Assembly (NCBI RefSeq): GCF_003253995.1
Contig: NZ_QKZL01000002.1
Span: forward strand, 348,922 to 412,921
Origin: Palleronia aestuarii
Lineage (GTDB): Bacteria; Pseudomonadota; Alphaproteobacteria; Rhodobacterales; Rhodobacteraceae
Length of the DNA stretch: 64,000 nt
Direction of reading: 5' to 3'
Shown: positions 17,521 through 24,873 of the stretch, in pieces
Layout of the letters: the number at the start of each line of letters is the position of its first letter
Numbering within the stretch: position 1 is the first letter of the stretch
The notes under the pieces: generated by a model
What the model was told of the DNA's origin: nothing
The model's input: only the letters and a program-made list of their open reading frames with translations
The model's database searches: none
Translations under genes and position numbers: made by a program

Positions 17521-17578
17521 GCGGGACGGACGGAACGGCGCTCGCGGCTACGCCGCATCGCCCCGCCCGCCGTCCCGC
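17521..17578. repeat. Palindrome-bounded dispersed repeat, copy B
   Basis: The most complete of the three copies: outer arms GCGGGACGG (17521-17529) and CCGTCCCGC (17570-17578), and an inner hairpin GCGGC-TAC-GCCGC. It then shares ATCGCCCCGCCCGCCGTCCC with copy C. It fills most of the gap between the glycosyltransferase start and the end of the dps-like gene, whose stop is 10 bases beyond it. It may also act as a terminator for that gene. Confidence 0.75.
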
Positions 17579-17587
17579 AGGCTTTCG

Positions 17588-18178
17588 TCACTGCTGCGCG
17601 GGGGCGTCCGGGGTCTGCAGGTGGGCGCGGATCTGCCACATCTGGTGGTCGATCAGATCGGTCACGGAGATCAGGAGGTCCTGCGTGACGAGGTCGTCCT
17701 CCGTCGCGTCGATGCGGTCGTAGAGCGCGTCCGAGACCTGGCTCCAGTTCCCGGCGAGCGCGTCGAGCGTCGTGTCCGCGTCGCGTTCCGCGGGGTCGGG
17801 CTCCGTCGCGGAGGCGTTCTCGGCGACCGCGGAGGGCCGTCCGTCGGCGGGGGCGCCCAGGGCGCGGAGACGTTCGGCCACCTCGTCGATCACGGGGAAG
17901 ATGGCGCTGTAGAGCTCCTCGTAGAACTCGTGCAGCTGGTAGTAGTCGGACCCGACCACGTTCCAATGCTCCTGGTGGGCGTCGTGCTGGAGCGCGGTAA
18001 GGTCGTAGAGCGTGGCCTGCAGAGCCTCGATCGCCGGGCCGCGGGCCTCTTCGGTCGATGGCAGTGGCGGGGTCGGTCCCTCAGTCACAGAGGTGGAGGT
18101 GGTCGTGGCGTCCTGCGCCGCGAGGGGTGTCGCGGCCGCGAGGGCCAGTGCGAGGATGGTGGAGGTCAATGCGCGCAT
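17588..18178 (-). CDS. Exported Dps-like ferritin-family protein
   Basis: A 196-residue protein from the ATG at 18178. Residues 1-23 form a signal peptide (MRALTSTILALALAAATPLAAQ). A Thr/Ser/Pro linker follows, then a Dps domain with the ferroxidase pattern HWNVVGSDYYQLHEFYEELY and VIDEVAERLRALG. The conserved His, Asp and Glu of the dinuclear iron site are present. Dps proteins normally work in the cytoplasm on DNA; a signal peptide places this one in the periplasm, where iron or peroxide handling is more likely than DNA protection. A strong hairpin covers the ribosome binding site. Confidence 0.85.
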   Translation of the reverse strand: MRALTSTILALALAAATPLAAQDATTTSTSVTEGPTPPLPSTEEARGPAIEALQATLYDLTALQHDAHQEHWNVVGSDYYQLHEFYEELYSAIFPVIDEVAERLRALGAPADGRPSAVAENASATEPDPAERDADTTLDALAGNWSQVSDALYDRIDATEDDLVTQDLLISVTDLIDHQMWQIRAHLQTPDAPAQQ

Positions 18179-18183
18179 GATGG

Positions 18184-18227
18184 CCCGCTCCCTTGGTGTC
18201 GTTGTGCGTGGGCAGCCAAGGAGCGGG
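18184..18227 (-). promoter_or_regulatory. Long hairpin over the dps-like gene ribosome binding site
   Basis: CCCGCTCCTTGG (complement of 18216-18227) pairs with CCAAGGGAGCGGG (complement of 18184-18196): 12 base pairs with a single bulged base and a loop of about 19 bases. The second arm contains the AAGGGAG ribosome binding site and ends 5 bases before the ATG. It could block translation until melted or bound, or be a palindromic operator; the sequence alone does not decide. Confidence 0.6.
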
Positions 18228-18280
18228 CGGGAGGGGTTGTTCCGGGGGTGCGACATCGCGGTCGCCCCCCGGTCGGACGA

Positions 18281-19450
18281 TCAGAGCCGCGCGAGCAGGT
18301 CGCGCGTGGGCCAGCCATCGGCGGGAAGGCCGAGCCGCGCCTGTTCGGCGCGCACGGCGCTCCGGGTTCCGGCCCCGAGGATGCCGTCGATCTCGCCCAC
18401 GTCGTGGCCCATCGCGTTGAGGCGGGTCTGGAGCGACCGCATCTCTGCGTCGGACAGCGCCGGGGACGGATTGCCGGGGGCGAAGACGGGCGCGCCTTCG
18501 AGGCGGGTGGCGAAGTAGGCGGCGGTCAGAACGTAGGTGAAGCTCTGGTTCCACTCGAAGAAGACGTCGAAATTCGGGTAGCCGACGAAGGCCGGGCCGT
18601 CCTTGCCCTGCGGCAGGACGAGGCTCGAGGGGAGTTCGGCGGCCCAGGCACCGGAGCGGGGCGCGACGCCCATCGCCGCCCATTCGGCGGGCGAATGGCG
18701 ATTCTCGAGATGCGCGCGGGACCAGTCCATGTTGGCGGGTACGACGACCTCCTGCAGCCACGGCTCGTTCGGCCGCCAGCCGAGCGCGGAGAGCATCGAG
18801 CCGCCCGACATCAGCGCGTCGGGTGCGGAGGTCTTGAGACGGACATGGCCGTCGCCGTCGCCGTCGATGCCGTTCTCGAGGATGTCGCGGGGCAGCATCT
18901 GGACCTGTCCGATCTCGCCCGCCCAAGCGCCGGTCGTGGCGCGCGGGTCGAGATCGCCCATCGCCGCGAGTTCGAGCGCGGCGAAGACCTGCGGGCGGAA
19001 GAGGTCGGGGCGGCGGCAATCATGCGCGAGCGTCATCAGGGCGTCCACGGTGTTGAAATCGCCCTGCACCGCGCCGTAATCGGTCTCGAAGGCCCAGAAC
19101 GCCAGGAGAACGCCGCGGGGCACGCCGAATTCCGCCTGGATCCGCTCGAAGGTGGCGTCGTATTCGCGCGACATGGCCTGTCCGCGATCGACGCGGTTCT
19201 GGGAGATGAGGCGGCGGGCGAAATCGGTGAAGGGCAGGGTGAAGACCCCCTGCCGTCTGTCGGCGGCGAGGACGTCCTGGTTTTGCCGCGTCCCCGCGAA
19301 GAACGACCGCGCGAGGGCCGGATCGGCGCCGCGGGAGACGGCCTCGGCCTCCATCGTGTCGCGGAAGGCAGCAAAGTCGCCGCCGCAGGGGACCTGTGCC
19401 GCGGCGGGGGCGGCGAGGGCTATGGCGGCGAGGATGGACAGGGATCGCAT
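18281..19450 (-). CDS. Lytic murein transglycosylase, MltB type, with peptidoglycan-binding domain
   Basis: A 389-residue periplasmic enzyme that cleaves peptidoglycan glycan strands. There is a signal peptide (MRSLSILAAIALAAPAAAQ). The SLT/MltB catalytic domain carries the Glu in AFWAFETDYGAVQG (E122) and the family stretch WAGEIGQVQMLPRDI. From about residue 330 there is a peptidoglycan-binding type 1 domain (LQTRLNAMGHDVGEIDGILG). No lipobox, so it is probably soluble. It is a single gene; the dps-like gene follows about 100 bases on, on the same strand. Confidence 0.92.
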   Translation of the reverse strand: MRSLSILAAIALAAPAAAQVPCGGDFAAFRDTMEAEAVSRGADPALARSFFAGTRQNQDVLAADRRQGVFTLPFTDFARRLISQNRVDRGQAMSREYDATFERIQAEFGVPRGVLLAFWAFETDYGAVQGDFNTVDALMTLAHDCRRPDLFRPQVFAALELAAMGDLDPRATTGAWAGEIGQVQMLPRDILENGIDGDGDGHVRLKTSAPDALMSGGSMLSALGWRPNEPWLQEVVVPANMDWSRAHLENRHSPAEWAAMGVAPRSGAWAAELPSSLVLPQGKDGPAFVGYPNFDVFFEWNQSFTYVLTAAYFATRLEGAPVFAPGNPSPALSDAEMRSLQTRLNAMGHDVGEIDGILGAGTRSAVRAEQARLGLPADGWPTRDLLARL

Positions 19451-19495
19451 AACGGGCCTCCGGTTTTCGTTCCGGGGGATAGCAGAGAGCCCGGC

Positions 19496-20395
19496 TCAGG
19501 CAAGGAGCAGCACGATCACGATGACGACGAGCGCCGTCCATGCGCGCCAGAGCGCCCGGACCGAGGCCTCGATCTCGTCCGCGCCGATCTCCCGCCGGCC
19601 CTCGGGATGGACGTAGGGAAAATCGCGCATCTCGCCGTCATAGGCGCGGGGACCGGAGAGCGCGATGCCGAGGACGAAGGCCATCGCCGCCTCGGGCCAG
19701 CCCGCGTTGGGCGAGCGGTGGAGCGGCCCGTCGCGCAGGATCACGCGCCAGGCATCGGGCCGCGCGTGCGAAAGGGCGAGAAGCGCCGCGGTGAGCCGGG
19801 CGGGCACCCAGTTCAGCACGTCGTCGAGCCGCGCGGCGGCCCAGCCGAACTGCTCGTGGCGCGGCGTGCGGTAGCCCACCATCGAATCGGCCGTGTTGAC
19901 GAGCTTGTAGACGAGCAGCCCCGGCAGCCCTGCCACGAGGAACCAGAAGGCCGGGGCCACGACGGCGTCCGAGAGGTTCTCCGCGGCCGATTCGATGGCG
20001 CCGCGGGCGATGGCGGTGGCGTCCATCGCCGCGGTGTCGCGCCCGACGATGCGGGCGACGGCCTCGCGCCCCTCGGGAAGCGAGCGGCGCAGCGCGGTGG
20101 CGACGTCCGCCACGTGATCGGCGAGGCTGCGTTGCGCAAGGAGGATCGCGCCGAGGAGGACGGAGACGAGGCCGCCGCCCGGCAGCGCCTCGATCCAGAG
20201 GCCGAGGAACGCCGCGCCCGCGACGAGAGCCGCCGTGATGAGCACGCCGTTGCGGCGCGCGGGCGCGCGGTTAAAGCGGCGGTCGGCGGCGGCGACGAGG
20301 CGGCCCATGAGGATCGCGGGATGCGGGGCGCGCGACCAGATCGCGCGCGGCTCGCCGAAGGCCGCGTCGAGAAGAAGGGCCGCGAGGAGGATCAC
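19496..20395 (-). CDS. cobD: Adenosylcobinamide-phosphate synthase CobD/CbiB
   Basis: A 299-residue integral membrane protein that joins adenosylcobyric acid to the aminopropanol arm. Family stretches are LLLDAAFGEPRAIW and HPAILMGRLV at the N-terminus, AIESAAENLSDAVVAPAFW and NTADSMVGYRT in the middle, and SPNAGWPEAAMAFVLGI towards the C-terminus. I place the start at GTG 20395 (read MILLAALLLD), which gives the expected N-terminus. There is no clear ribosome binding site because the start lies at the edge of repeat copy C, which may have replaced the original upstream sequence. It is separated from the other cob genes by smc-side genes. Confidence 0.88.
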   Translation of the reverse strand: MILLAALLLDAAFGEPRAIWSRAPHPAILMGRLVAAADRRFNRAPARRNGVLITAALVAGAAFLGLWIEALPGGGLVSVLLGAILLAQRSLADHVADVATALRRSLPEGREAVARIVGRDTAAMDATAIARGAIESAAENLSDAVVAPAFWFLVAGLPGLLVYKLVNTADSMVGYRTPRHEQFGWAAARLDDVLNWVPARLTAALLALSHARPDAWRVILRDGPLHRSPNAGWPEAAMAFVLGIALSGPRAYDGEMRDFPYVHPEGRREIGADEIEASVRALWRAWTALVVIVIVLLLA

Positions 20396-20396
20396 G

Positions 20397-20446
20397 GGGA
20401 CGCCGGACGACGCTCGGCTGCGCCATCGCCCCGCCCGCCGTCCCGC
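20397..20446. repeat. Palindrome-bounded dispersed repeat, copy C (at the cobD start)
   Basis: Related to copies at 5511 and 17521, sharing ATCGCCCCGCCCGCCGTCCC. Outer arms are GGGACG and CGTCCC. The inner hairpin is shorter by two bases on each side (GGC-TGC-GCC), a symmetrical change that keeps the base pairing. It lies directly upstream of the cobD GTG and 7 bases before the end of the DUF1636 gene. Confidence 0.7.
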
Positions 20447-20453
20447 GCGGCGC

Positions 20454-20813
20454 TCATTCCTCGGGCAGCGGCGTGTGGCGGGTGACGAAATGGCCCTTGA
20501 TCGGTTCGGGCCAGGCGCGATAGGGCACCTGCCCCGTGCGGCTTTCGGCGTGAAGGCGGGCGTAGTCGACGATGGCGCGCGCCGCCTCCCGGTCGGGGGT
20601 GAACTCGCCCAGCGTGTAGGCAAGCTTGCCCTGCGATTGCAGCGCCACGTTGCAGGCCCGCGAACAGCCCATCAGGCAGGAGAACCGCCGCGTGCGCAGG
20701 TCGCTGCCTTCCGCCTCCGCCTCGATCAGCGCGGCGAGGCGTTCGCCGTCGGTGTCGCCGCCCGACCAGTCGTCGCGCTTGCAGGTGTCACAGATGGTGA
20801 TCCAGGTGGTCAT
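20454..20813 (-). CDS. DUF1636 domain protein, cysteine-rich, cobalamin-associated
   Basis: A 119-residue protein with a strong ribosome binding site (GGAGGAG). The Cys pattern is TICDTCKRDDW near the N-terminus and CLMGCSRACNVAL at about residues 47-59, then a C-terminal segment ending KGHFVTRHTPLPEE. DUF1636 proteins are thioredoxin-like, probably bind an iron-sulfur cluster or another metal, and are repeatedly found next to cobalamin genes (family knowledge). Here it lies upstream of cobD on the same strand. I see no riboswitch in the 140 bases before it. Confidence 0.85.
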   Translation of the reverse strand: MTTWITICDTCKRDDWSGGDTDGERLAALIEAEAEGSDLRTRRFSCLMGCSRACNVALQSQGKLAYTLGEFTPDREAARAIVDYARLHAESRTGQVPYRAWPEPIKGHFVTRHTPLPEE

Positions 20814-20954
20814 GAGCTCTCCTCCGGGCGCGGGACTTGAACCGGATCCGGGCGGTCGGCGCAAGGGGGTGCGGAGGCCGGCCCTCGGCGATTCACGCGA
20901 TCTCAACCGATCCGTGGAAAGCTTTCCTGGACCGACATGCAGAGGAAGACGTCG

Positions 20955-22181
20955 ATGTCGAGCGAGATGCGCTCCTATCCCATCCCCGTCAACGACACGT
21001 CGCGCGGCCTTGTCATCGAGGCGATGGACCTCACCAGACGGCAGGGCGATCCGTTCTTCGGCTACGTGACCGAGGCCGCGAAGCGGATCTTCGGCGCGCC
21101 AGTGGCGTTCCTGTCGCTGATCAAGGGCGACACGCAGTGCCTGCTGCATTGCGACGGGGTGGACGTTCCCGAGACGCCGCGCCAGATGTCGCTTTGCGCC
21201 TTCACCGTCGCGGCCAAGAAGACCATCGTGCTGCACGACACGCTCCTCGATCCGCGCAGCGCCGGCCATCCGATCGTCACCGGGGGGTTCCGCCTGCGCT
21301 TCTCCGCCTCCGCGCCGGTCATCCTGTCGTCGGGATATTGCGTCGGCACCCTCTGCGCCGTCGATTTCGTGCCCCACGACGCGCCGGAGCCGCATCAGGT
21401 GGAGATGCTCGAGAGCCTCGCGGCGATGACCGCGCGCTTCTACGAGGTTCCGGCCGAGCCCGATCCCGTCCGCGCGGCCGAGCTGCGGCGGATCGTGGAC
21501 GATGCGCAGGACGAGTTCCTGTCGCTCGTCAGCCACGAGCTGCGCACGCCCCTGAACGGGATCTACGGCATGGCGCAGCTCCTCGACCTGCCCGACGGGG
21601 AGAACGCGGCCCTGGTCCGGGCGATCACCGATTCGGCGGAACTCCTCAACGGCATCGTCGAGAGCATCCTGAGCTTCACGCAGATGAAATCGGGCGACAT
21701 CGTGCTCGACGAGGAGACGTTCGACGTGGGCGCGCTGATCGGGGCGGTGGCGCAGACGCAAGCGGGCCTGATGCGGGCGGATGGCAAAACCTGCGACGCG
21801 TCGGGCCTGCCGGTCGGGCTCAGCATCACGGCCGACCGGGCGAAGATCGAGCTCGCGCTGTCCTGCCTGATGATGAACTTCGTCGCGCATGGCGGGCAGA
21901 TGGCCCGCGTGGGGGCCCATCGCGGCGCGGACGGCACGCTGGTCGTGACCCTTTCGGACGATGGCGAGGGCATCTCGCCCGACCGCGAATCCCGTATCTG
22001 GGAGGCGTTCGGCACCGGCAAGTCGGTGCGGCGGCGCGATGCCGACGGGATCGGCCTCGGCCTGCCGCTGACGCGCAGGATCGTCGAACTCCACGGCGGG
22101 GAGTTCGACCTGATCCAGTCGCATCCCGGCATGAGCGCGGTGATCCGGTTGCCGGCCTGGCGCGTGTGCGCGCCCGACTAA
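20955..22181 (+). CDS. GAF domain sensor histidine kinase
   Basis: A 408-residue cytoplasmic kinase. An N-terminal GAF domain covers about residues 20-160 (family segment VGTLCAVDF). The HisKA domain has the phospho-acceptor in SHELRTPLNGI (H194). The HATPase domain has G1 DDGEGISPD and G2 GIGLGLPLTRRIVELHGG. The N box is atypical (MMNFVAHGG). There are no membrane segments or receiver domain and no response regulator adjacent, so it is an orphan. I choose the ATG at 20955, 6 bases after AGAGGAAG; an ATG at 20937 would add 6 residues. Confidence 0.9.
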   Translation: MSSEMRSYPIPVNDTSRGLVIEAMDLTRRQGDPFFGYVTEAAKRIFGAPVAFLSLIKGDTQCLLHCDGVDVPETPRQMSLCAFTVAAKKTIVLHDTLLDPRSAGHPIVTGGFRLRFSASAPVILSSGYCVGTLCAVDFVPHDAPEPHQVEMLESLAAMTARFYEVPAEPDPVRAAELRRIVDDAQDEFLSLVSHELRTPLNGIYGMAQLLDLPDGENAALVRAITDSAELLNGIVESILSFTQMKSGDIVLDEETFDVGALIGAVAQTQAGLMRADGKTCDASGLPVGLSITADRAKIELALSCLMMNFVAHGGQMARVGAHRGADGTLVVTLSDDGEGISPDRESRIWEAFGTGKSVRRRDADGIGLGLPLTRRIVELHGGEFDLIQSHPGMSAVIRLPAWRVCAPD

Positions 22182-22194
22182 ACCCAGGCCCGGC

Positions 22195-23184
22195 CTAGCC
22201 GCGTCCGTGCGGCGCCTCCCAGTCGAGGATCGGATTGATCGGGATGATCCGGTTCGGGTTCACCGTCGGATGGCTGTAGTGGTAGTGCTGCACGATGTGG
22301 TCGAAGTTCACCGTGTCGGCGATGCGACCGCCATCGGGCGTCTGCCACTGGTAGAGTTCGCGGGTATAGGCCCAGAGGTTCGGGTAATCGATGATCCGCC
22401 GCCGGTTGCACTTGAAATGCAGGTGGTAGACGAGGTCGAACCGCACCAGCGTGGAGAAGAGGCGCCAGTCGGCTTCGGTGATCCGGTCGCCCATGAGGTA
22501 GCGGTTCTCGGCGAGGATGCCCTCGATCCAGTCGAGGCTTTCGAAGAGCGGATGGACGGCCTTGTCGTAGGCGCCCTGCGAGGTCGCGAAGCCTGCCTTG
22601 TAGACGCCGTTGTTGACGGTGTCGTAGATGCGCGCGTTGACGGGCTCGATCGCGTCGCGCAGATCCTCGGGCCAGTAATCGTCGGTGTTGCCCGTGATCC
22701 CGTCGAAGGCGGAGTTGAACATGCGGATGATCTCCGCGCTCTCGTTCGAGACGATCGTCTCGCGCTCGAGATCCCAGAGGATCGGGACGGTGACGCGGCC
22801 CGACGCCTTGGGCTCCGCGCGGAGATAGATGTCGCGCGCGAAAGGAAGGCCGTAGACCTTGTCGCCCGTCGCCCCCTCCCAATCGGTGCGGAATTCCCAG
22901 CCTTGCGACAGCATGTGGGGGTGGACGACCGAGACGTCGATGAGGGGTTCGAGCGCCTTGAGCTTGCGAAAGAAGAGCGCGCGGTTGGCCCAGGGACAGG
23001 CCAGCGAGACGTAGAGGTGGTAGCGGTTCGGCGCGGCCTCGAACCCGCCTTCGCCCGACGGGCCGGGGCTTCCGTCGGCGGTGATCCAGTTGCGGAAATC
23101 GGAGGTGTCGCGTTTGAATTCGCCCCCTGTGCTTTCCGTATCGTACCATTCGTCGCGCCAGACGCCGTCGACCAGCTTGCCCAT
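22195..23184 (-). CDS. Glutathione S-transferase, glutathionyl-hydroquinone reductase type
   Basis: A 329-residue xi-class GST (YqjG/PcpF group), longer than ordinary GSTs because of extra N-terminal and middle segments. The catalytic Cys is C63 in YVSLACPWANRAL. Other family stretches are VPILWDLERETIVSNESAEIIR and EGILAENRYLMGDRITEADW. These enzymes reduce glutathionyl-hydroquinones. The ATG at 23184 gives the family N-terminus MGKLVDGVW. It is divergent from the cob operon and convergent with the kinase, so it is probably a single-gene unit. Confidence 0.92.
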   Translation of the reverse strand: MGKLVDGVWRDEWYDTESTGGEFKRDTSDFRNWITADGSPGPSGEGGFEAAPNRYHLYVSLACPWANRALFFRKLKALEPLIDVSVVHPHMLSQGWEFRTDWEGATGDKVYGLPFARDIYLRAEPKASGRVTVPILWDLERETIVSNESAEIIRMFNSAFDGITGNTDDYWPEDLRDAIEPVNARIYDTVNNGVYKAGFATSQGAYDKAVHPLFESLDWIEGILAENRYLMGDRITEADWRLFSTLVRFDLVYHLHFKCNRRRIIDYPNLWAYTRELYQWQTPDGGRIADTVNFDHIVQHYHYSHPTVNPNRIIPINPILDWEAPHGRG

Positions 23185-23294
23185 GATGTCGCTCCATTGC
23201 TTATGACGTCGATTTAAGTCCTCTGCGGCACCTGCCCAACGGACGGGCCGCGCAGCAGGGTCCGCATTCGCGCACATGAGCGTCGCTTATGCCT

Positions 23295-23323
23295 TTGCAG
23301 GCGCCGTCGCGGTTCTGTATACG
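23295..23323 (+). promoter_or_regulatory. Probable promoter of the cbiX-cob operon
   Basis: TTGCAG (23295-23300), exactly 17 bases, then TATACG (23318-23323). The -10 lies in the loop region of a perfect 11-bp inverted repeat (CGTCGCGGTTC at 23305-23315 with GAACCGCGACG at 23323-23333), so a dimeric regulator could bind over the promoter. Transcription would begin near 23330. Confidence 0.55.
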
Positions 23324-23329
23324 AACCGC

Positions 23330-23454
23330 GACGACGTCCCACGGGGGCCGGAAAGGTGATCGCGGCGGTCCGACCCGTATCGGGGGGCCAGACGCGGTAT
23401 CGTCAGGGCACGGTCCCGGCACGCCAGATGGCCCCGATACCGGAAGGTTCCGCC
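23330..23454 (+). other. Structured 5' leader of the cob operon
   Basis: About 125 bases between the predicted start of transcription and the first ATG. A perfect 8-bp stem, CGGTATCG (23395-23402) with CGATACCG (23435-23442), ends at the GGAAGG ribosome binding site. Smaller stems are possible inside it. The position suggests a cobalamin riboswitch, but the canonical B12 box and the CGACTGT and GCCACTG cores are missing; GGCCAGACGCGG is the nearest resemblance. Confidence 0.4.
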
Positions 23455-23688
23455 ATGCCCCGTTTCTTGCTTCCCGTCGCTTTCGTGCTGCTGCCGGTCC
23501 CGGCCCTGGCGCATACCGGCCATCTGGGCGCGCTTTCGGGCCACGATCACTGGATCGCGGGGGCCGCGCTCGGGGTCGCCGCGGGGATCGCCATCTGGAA
23601 GGCCGCGAAGGGCCGGGCATCCCGCCCCGAGGATCAGGCGGTCCCCGAGGCCGCTGCGGAAGAAGACGCGGAAGGACGTCCGGCATGA
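23455..23688 (+). CDS. Small exported His-rich membrane protein (DUF6732-like)
   Basis: A 77-residue protein from the ATG at 23455 with GGAAGG at good spacing. The signal peptide MPRFLLPVAFVLLPVPALA would be cleaved so that the mature N-terminus is HTGHLGALSGHDHW. One membrane segment (IAGAALGVAAGIAIW) and an acidic C-terminus follow. Small proteins of this design are seen in roseobacter cob operons (DUF6732, from memory). The stop overlaps the cbiX ATG by 4 bases, which ties it to cobalt chelation. A periplasmic cobalt-binding role is inferred, not known. Confidence 0.75.
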   Translation: MPRFLLPVAFVLLPVPALAHTGHLGALSGHDHWIAGAALGVAAGIAIWKAAKGRASRPEDQAVPEAAAEEDAEGRPA

Positions 23689-24806
23689 AGACGGGCGTGA
23701 TGATCTGCGGGCACGGGTCGCGCAGCCAGGCGGCGGTGGACGAGTTCGCCGTCCTTGCAAAGAAACTGCCGCCGCTCCTGCCCGCCGACTGGGAAGTCGA
23801 TTACGGGTATCTCGAATTCGCCAACCCGGTGATCCGCGACGGGCTCGATAGGCTGCGCGACGCGGGCTGCGAACGGATCCTCGCTGTGCCGGGAATGCTC
23901 TTCGCCGCGATGCACGCGAAGAACGACATCCCGACGGTGCTGATGACCTATGCCGCCAAGCACGGGATCGAGGTGAGCTATGGCCGCGAGCTCGGCGTCG
24001 ATCCGAAGATGATCGCGGCCGCCGGCGCGCGGGTGCGAGAGGCCATCGCGCGGGCCGATGCGGAGGAGGGGGAGGTGGCCCTCCACGAGACCTGCCTCGT
24101 CGTGATCGGACGCGGCGCCAGCGACCCGGATGCCAACGGCAACGTCGCCAAGGTCGCGCGGATGCTGCACGAGGGGATCGGCTTCGGCTGGCACGAGGTC
24201 GGTTTTTCCGGCGTGACCTTCCCGCTCGTCGAGCCCTGCCTCGAACATGTGGCGAAGCTCGGCTACCGCCGCGTGGTCGTGTTTCCCTATTTCCTCTTTA
24301 CGGGCGTGCTGATCGACCGGATTTACGGTTTCACCGACCGGGTGGCCGCGGCCAATCCGGGGATCTCCTTCGTAAAGGCGGGCTATCTCGGCGATCACCC
24401 TGCCGTCCTCGAGACCTTTGCGGAGCGCGCGACGGAGCAGGTGGGGGAAGTGCCGCCGCCCAATTGCGCGATGTGCAAGTACCGCACGCAGGTCCTGGGC
24501 TTCGAGGCGGAGATGGGCGCGGTGCAGGAGAGCCACCATCATCACGTGGAAGGGCAGGGGGCGAGCGCGCCGGGCTCCAACGTGGCAGATTGCGCCCTCT
24601 GCGACACGTTCTGCACGGGTGAATGCCGGCTGGAGATGACCGGGCACGGGCATCATCACCATCACGACGCTCCCGGTCATGCCCACGGTCATGCCCACGG
24701 CCATGACCACGCGCACGATCACGATCACGATCACCACCACCACGCACCCTATCCGCATGCGGACCATCCGCACGGGCCGCTCTCGGCGCGGAAGGCGCGG
24801 AAATGA
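23685..24806 (+). CDS. cbiX: Sirohydrochlorin cobaltochelatase CbiX, long His-tailed form
   Basis: A 373-residue CbiX. Two chelatase half-domains occupy residues 1-240; the first has GVMICGHGSRSQ (H10 region) and the second has CLVVIGRGASDPDANGN and FPYFLFTGVLIDR. The C-terminal extension has two Cys clusters (CAMCKYR; CALCDTFCTGEC), compatible with an iron-sulfur centre. A long His/Asp run then fills the last 45 residues. CbiX inserts cobalt at the sirohydrochlorin stage, the early-insertion route, although cobN for late insertion is also in this window. It overlaps the upstream small gene by 4 bases. Confidence 0.92.
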   Translation: MKTGVMICGHGSRSQAAVDEFAVLAKKLPPLLPADWEVDYGYLEFANPVIRDGLDRLRDAGCERILAVPGMLFAAMHAKNDIPTVLMTYAAKHGIEVSYGRELGVDPKMIAAAGARVREAIARADAEEGEVALHETCLVVIGRGASDPDANGNVAKVARMLHEGIGFGWHEVGFSGVTFPLVEPCLEHVAKLGYRRVVVFPYFLFTGVLIDRIYGFTDRVAAANPGISFVKAGYLGDHPAVLETFAERATEQVGEVPPPNCAMCKYRTQVLGFEAEMGAVQESHHHHVEGQGASAPGSNVADCALCDTFCTGECRLEMTGHGHHHHHDAPGHAHGHAHGHDHAHDHDHDHHHHAPYPHADHPHGPLSARKARK

Positions 24807-24832
24807 GAGGGAGCGGGCCGACCGTCCTCCCC

Positions 24833-24856
24833 GCCGCGGGCCCGCATTCCCGCGGC
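24833..24856. other. Hairpin between cbiX and cobH
   Basis: GCCGCGGG (24833-24840) and CCCGCGGC (24849-24856), a perfect 8-bp stem with an 8-base loop, in the 67-base cbiX-cobH gap. No U-tract follows. It may stabilise or process the operon transcript. Confidence 0.45.
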
Positions 24857-24873
24857 GCGGCCTGAGGACCGCC

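Noticed and set aside
20836..20860. A tRNA T-arm-like sequence (GGTTCAAGTCCC on the minus strand) before the DUF1636 gene
   Set aside because: The flanking bases do not pair into a T-stem, and no acceptor, D or anticodon arm is present.
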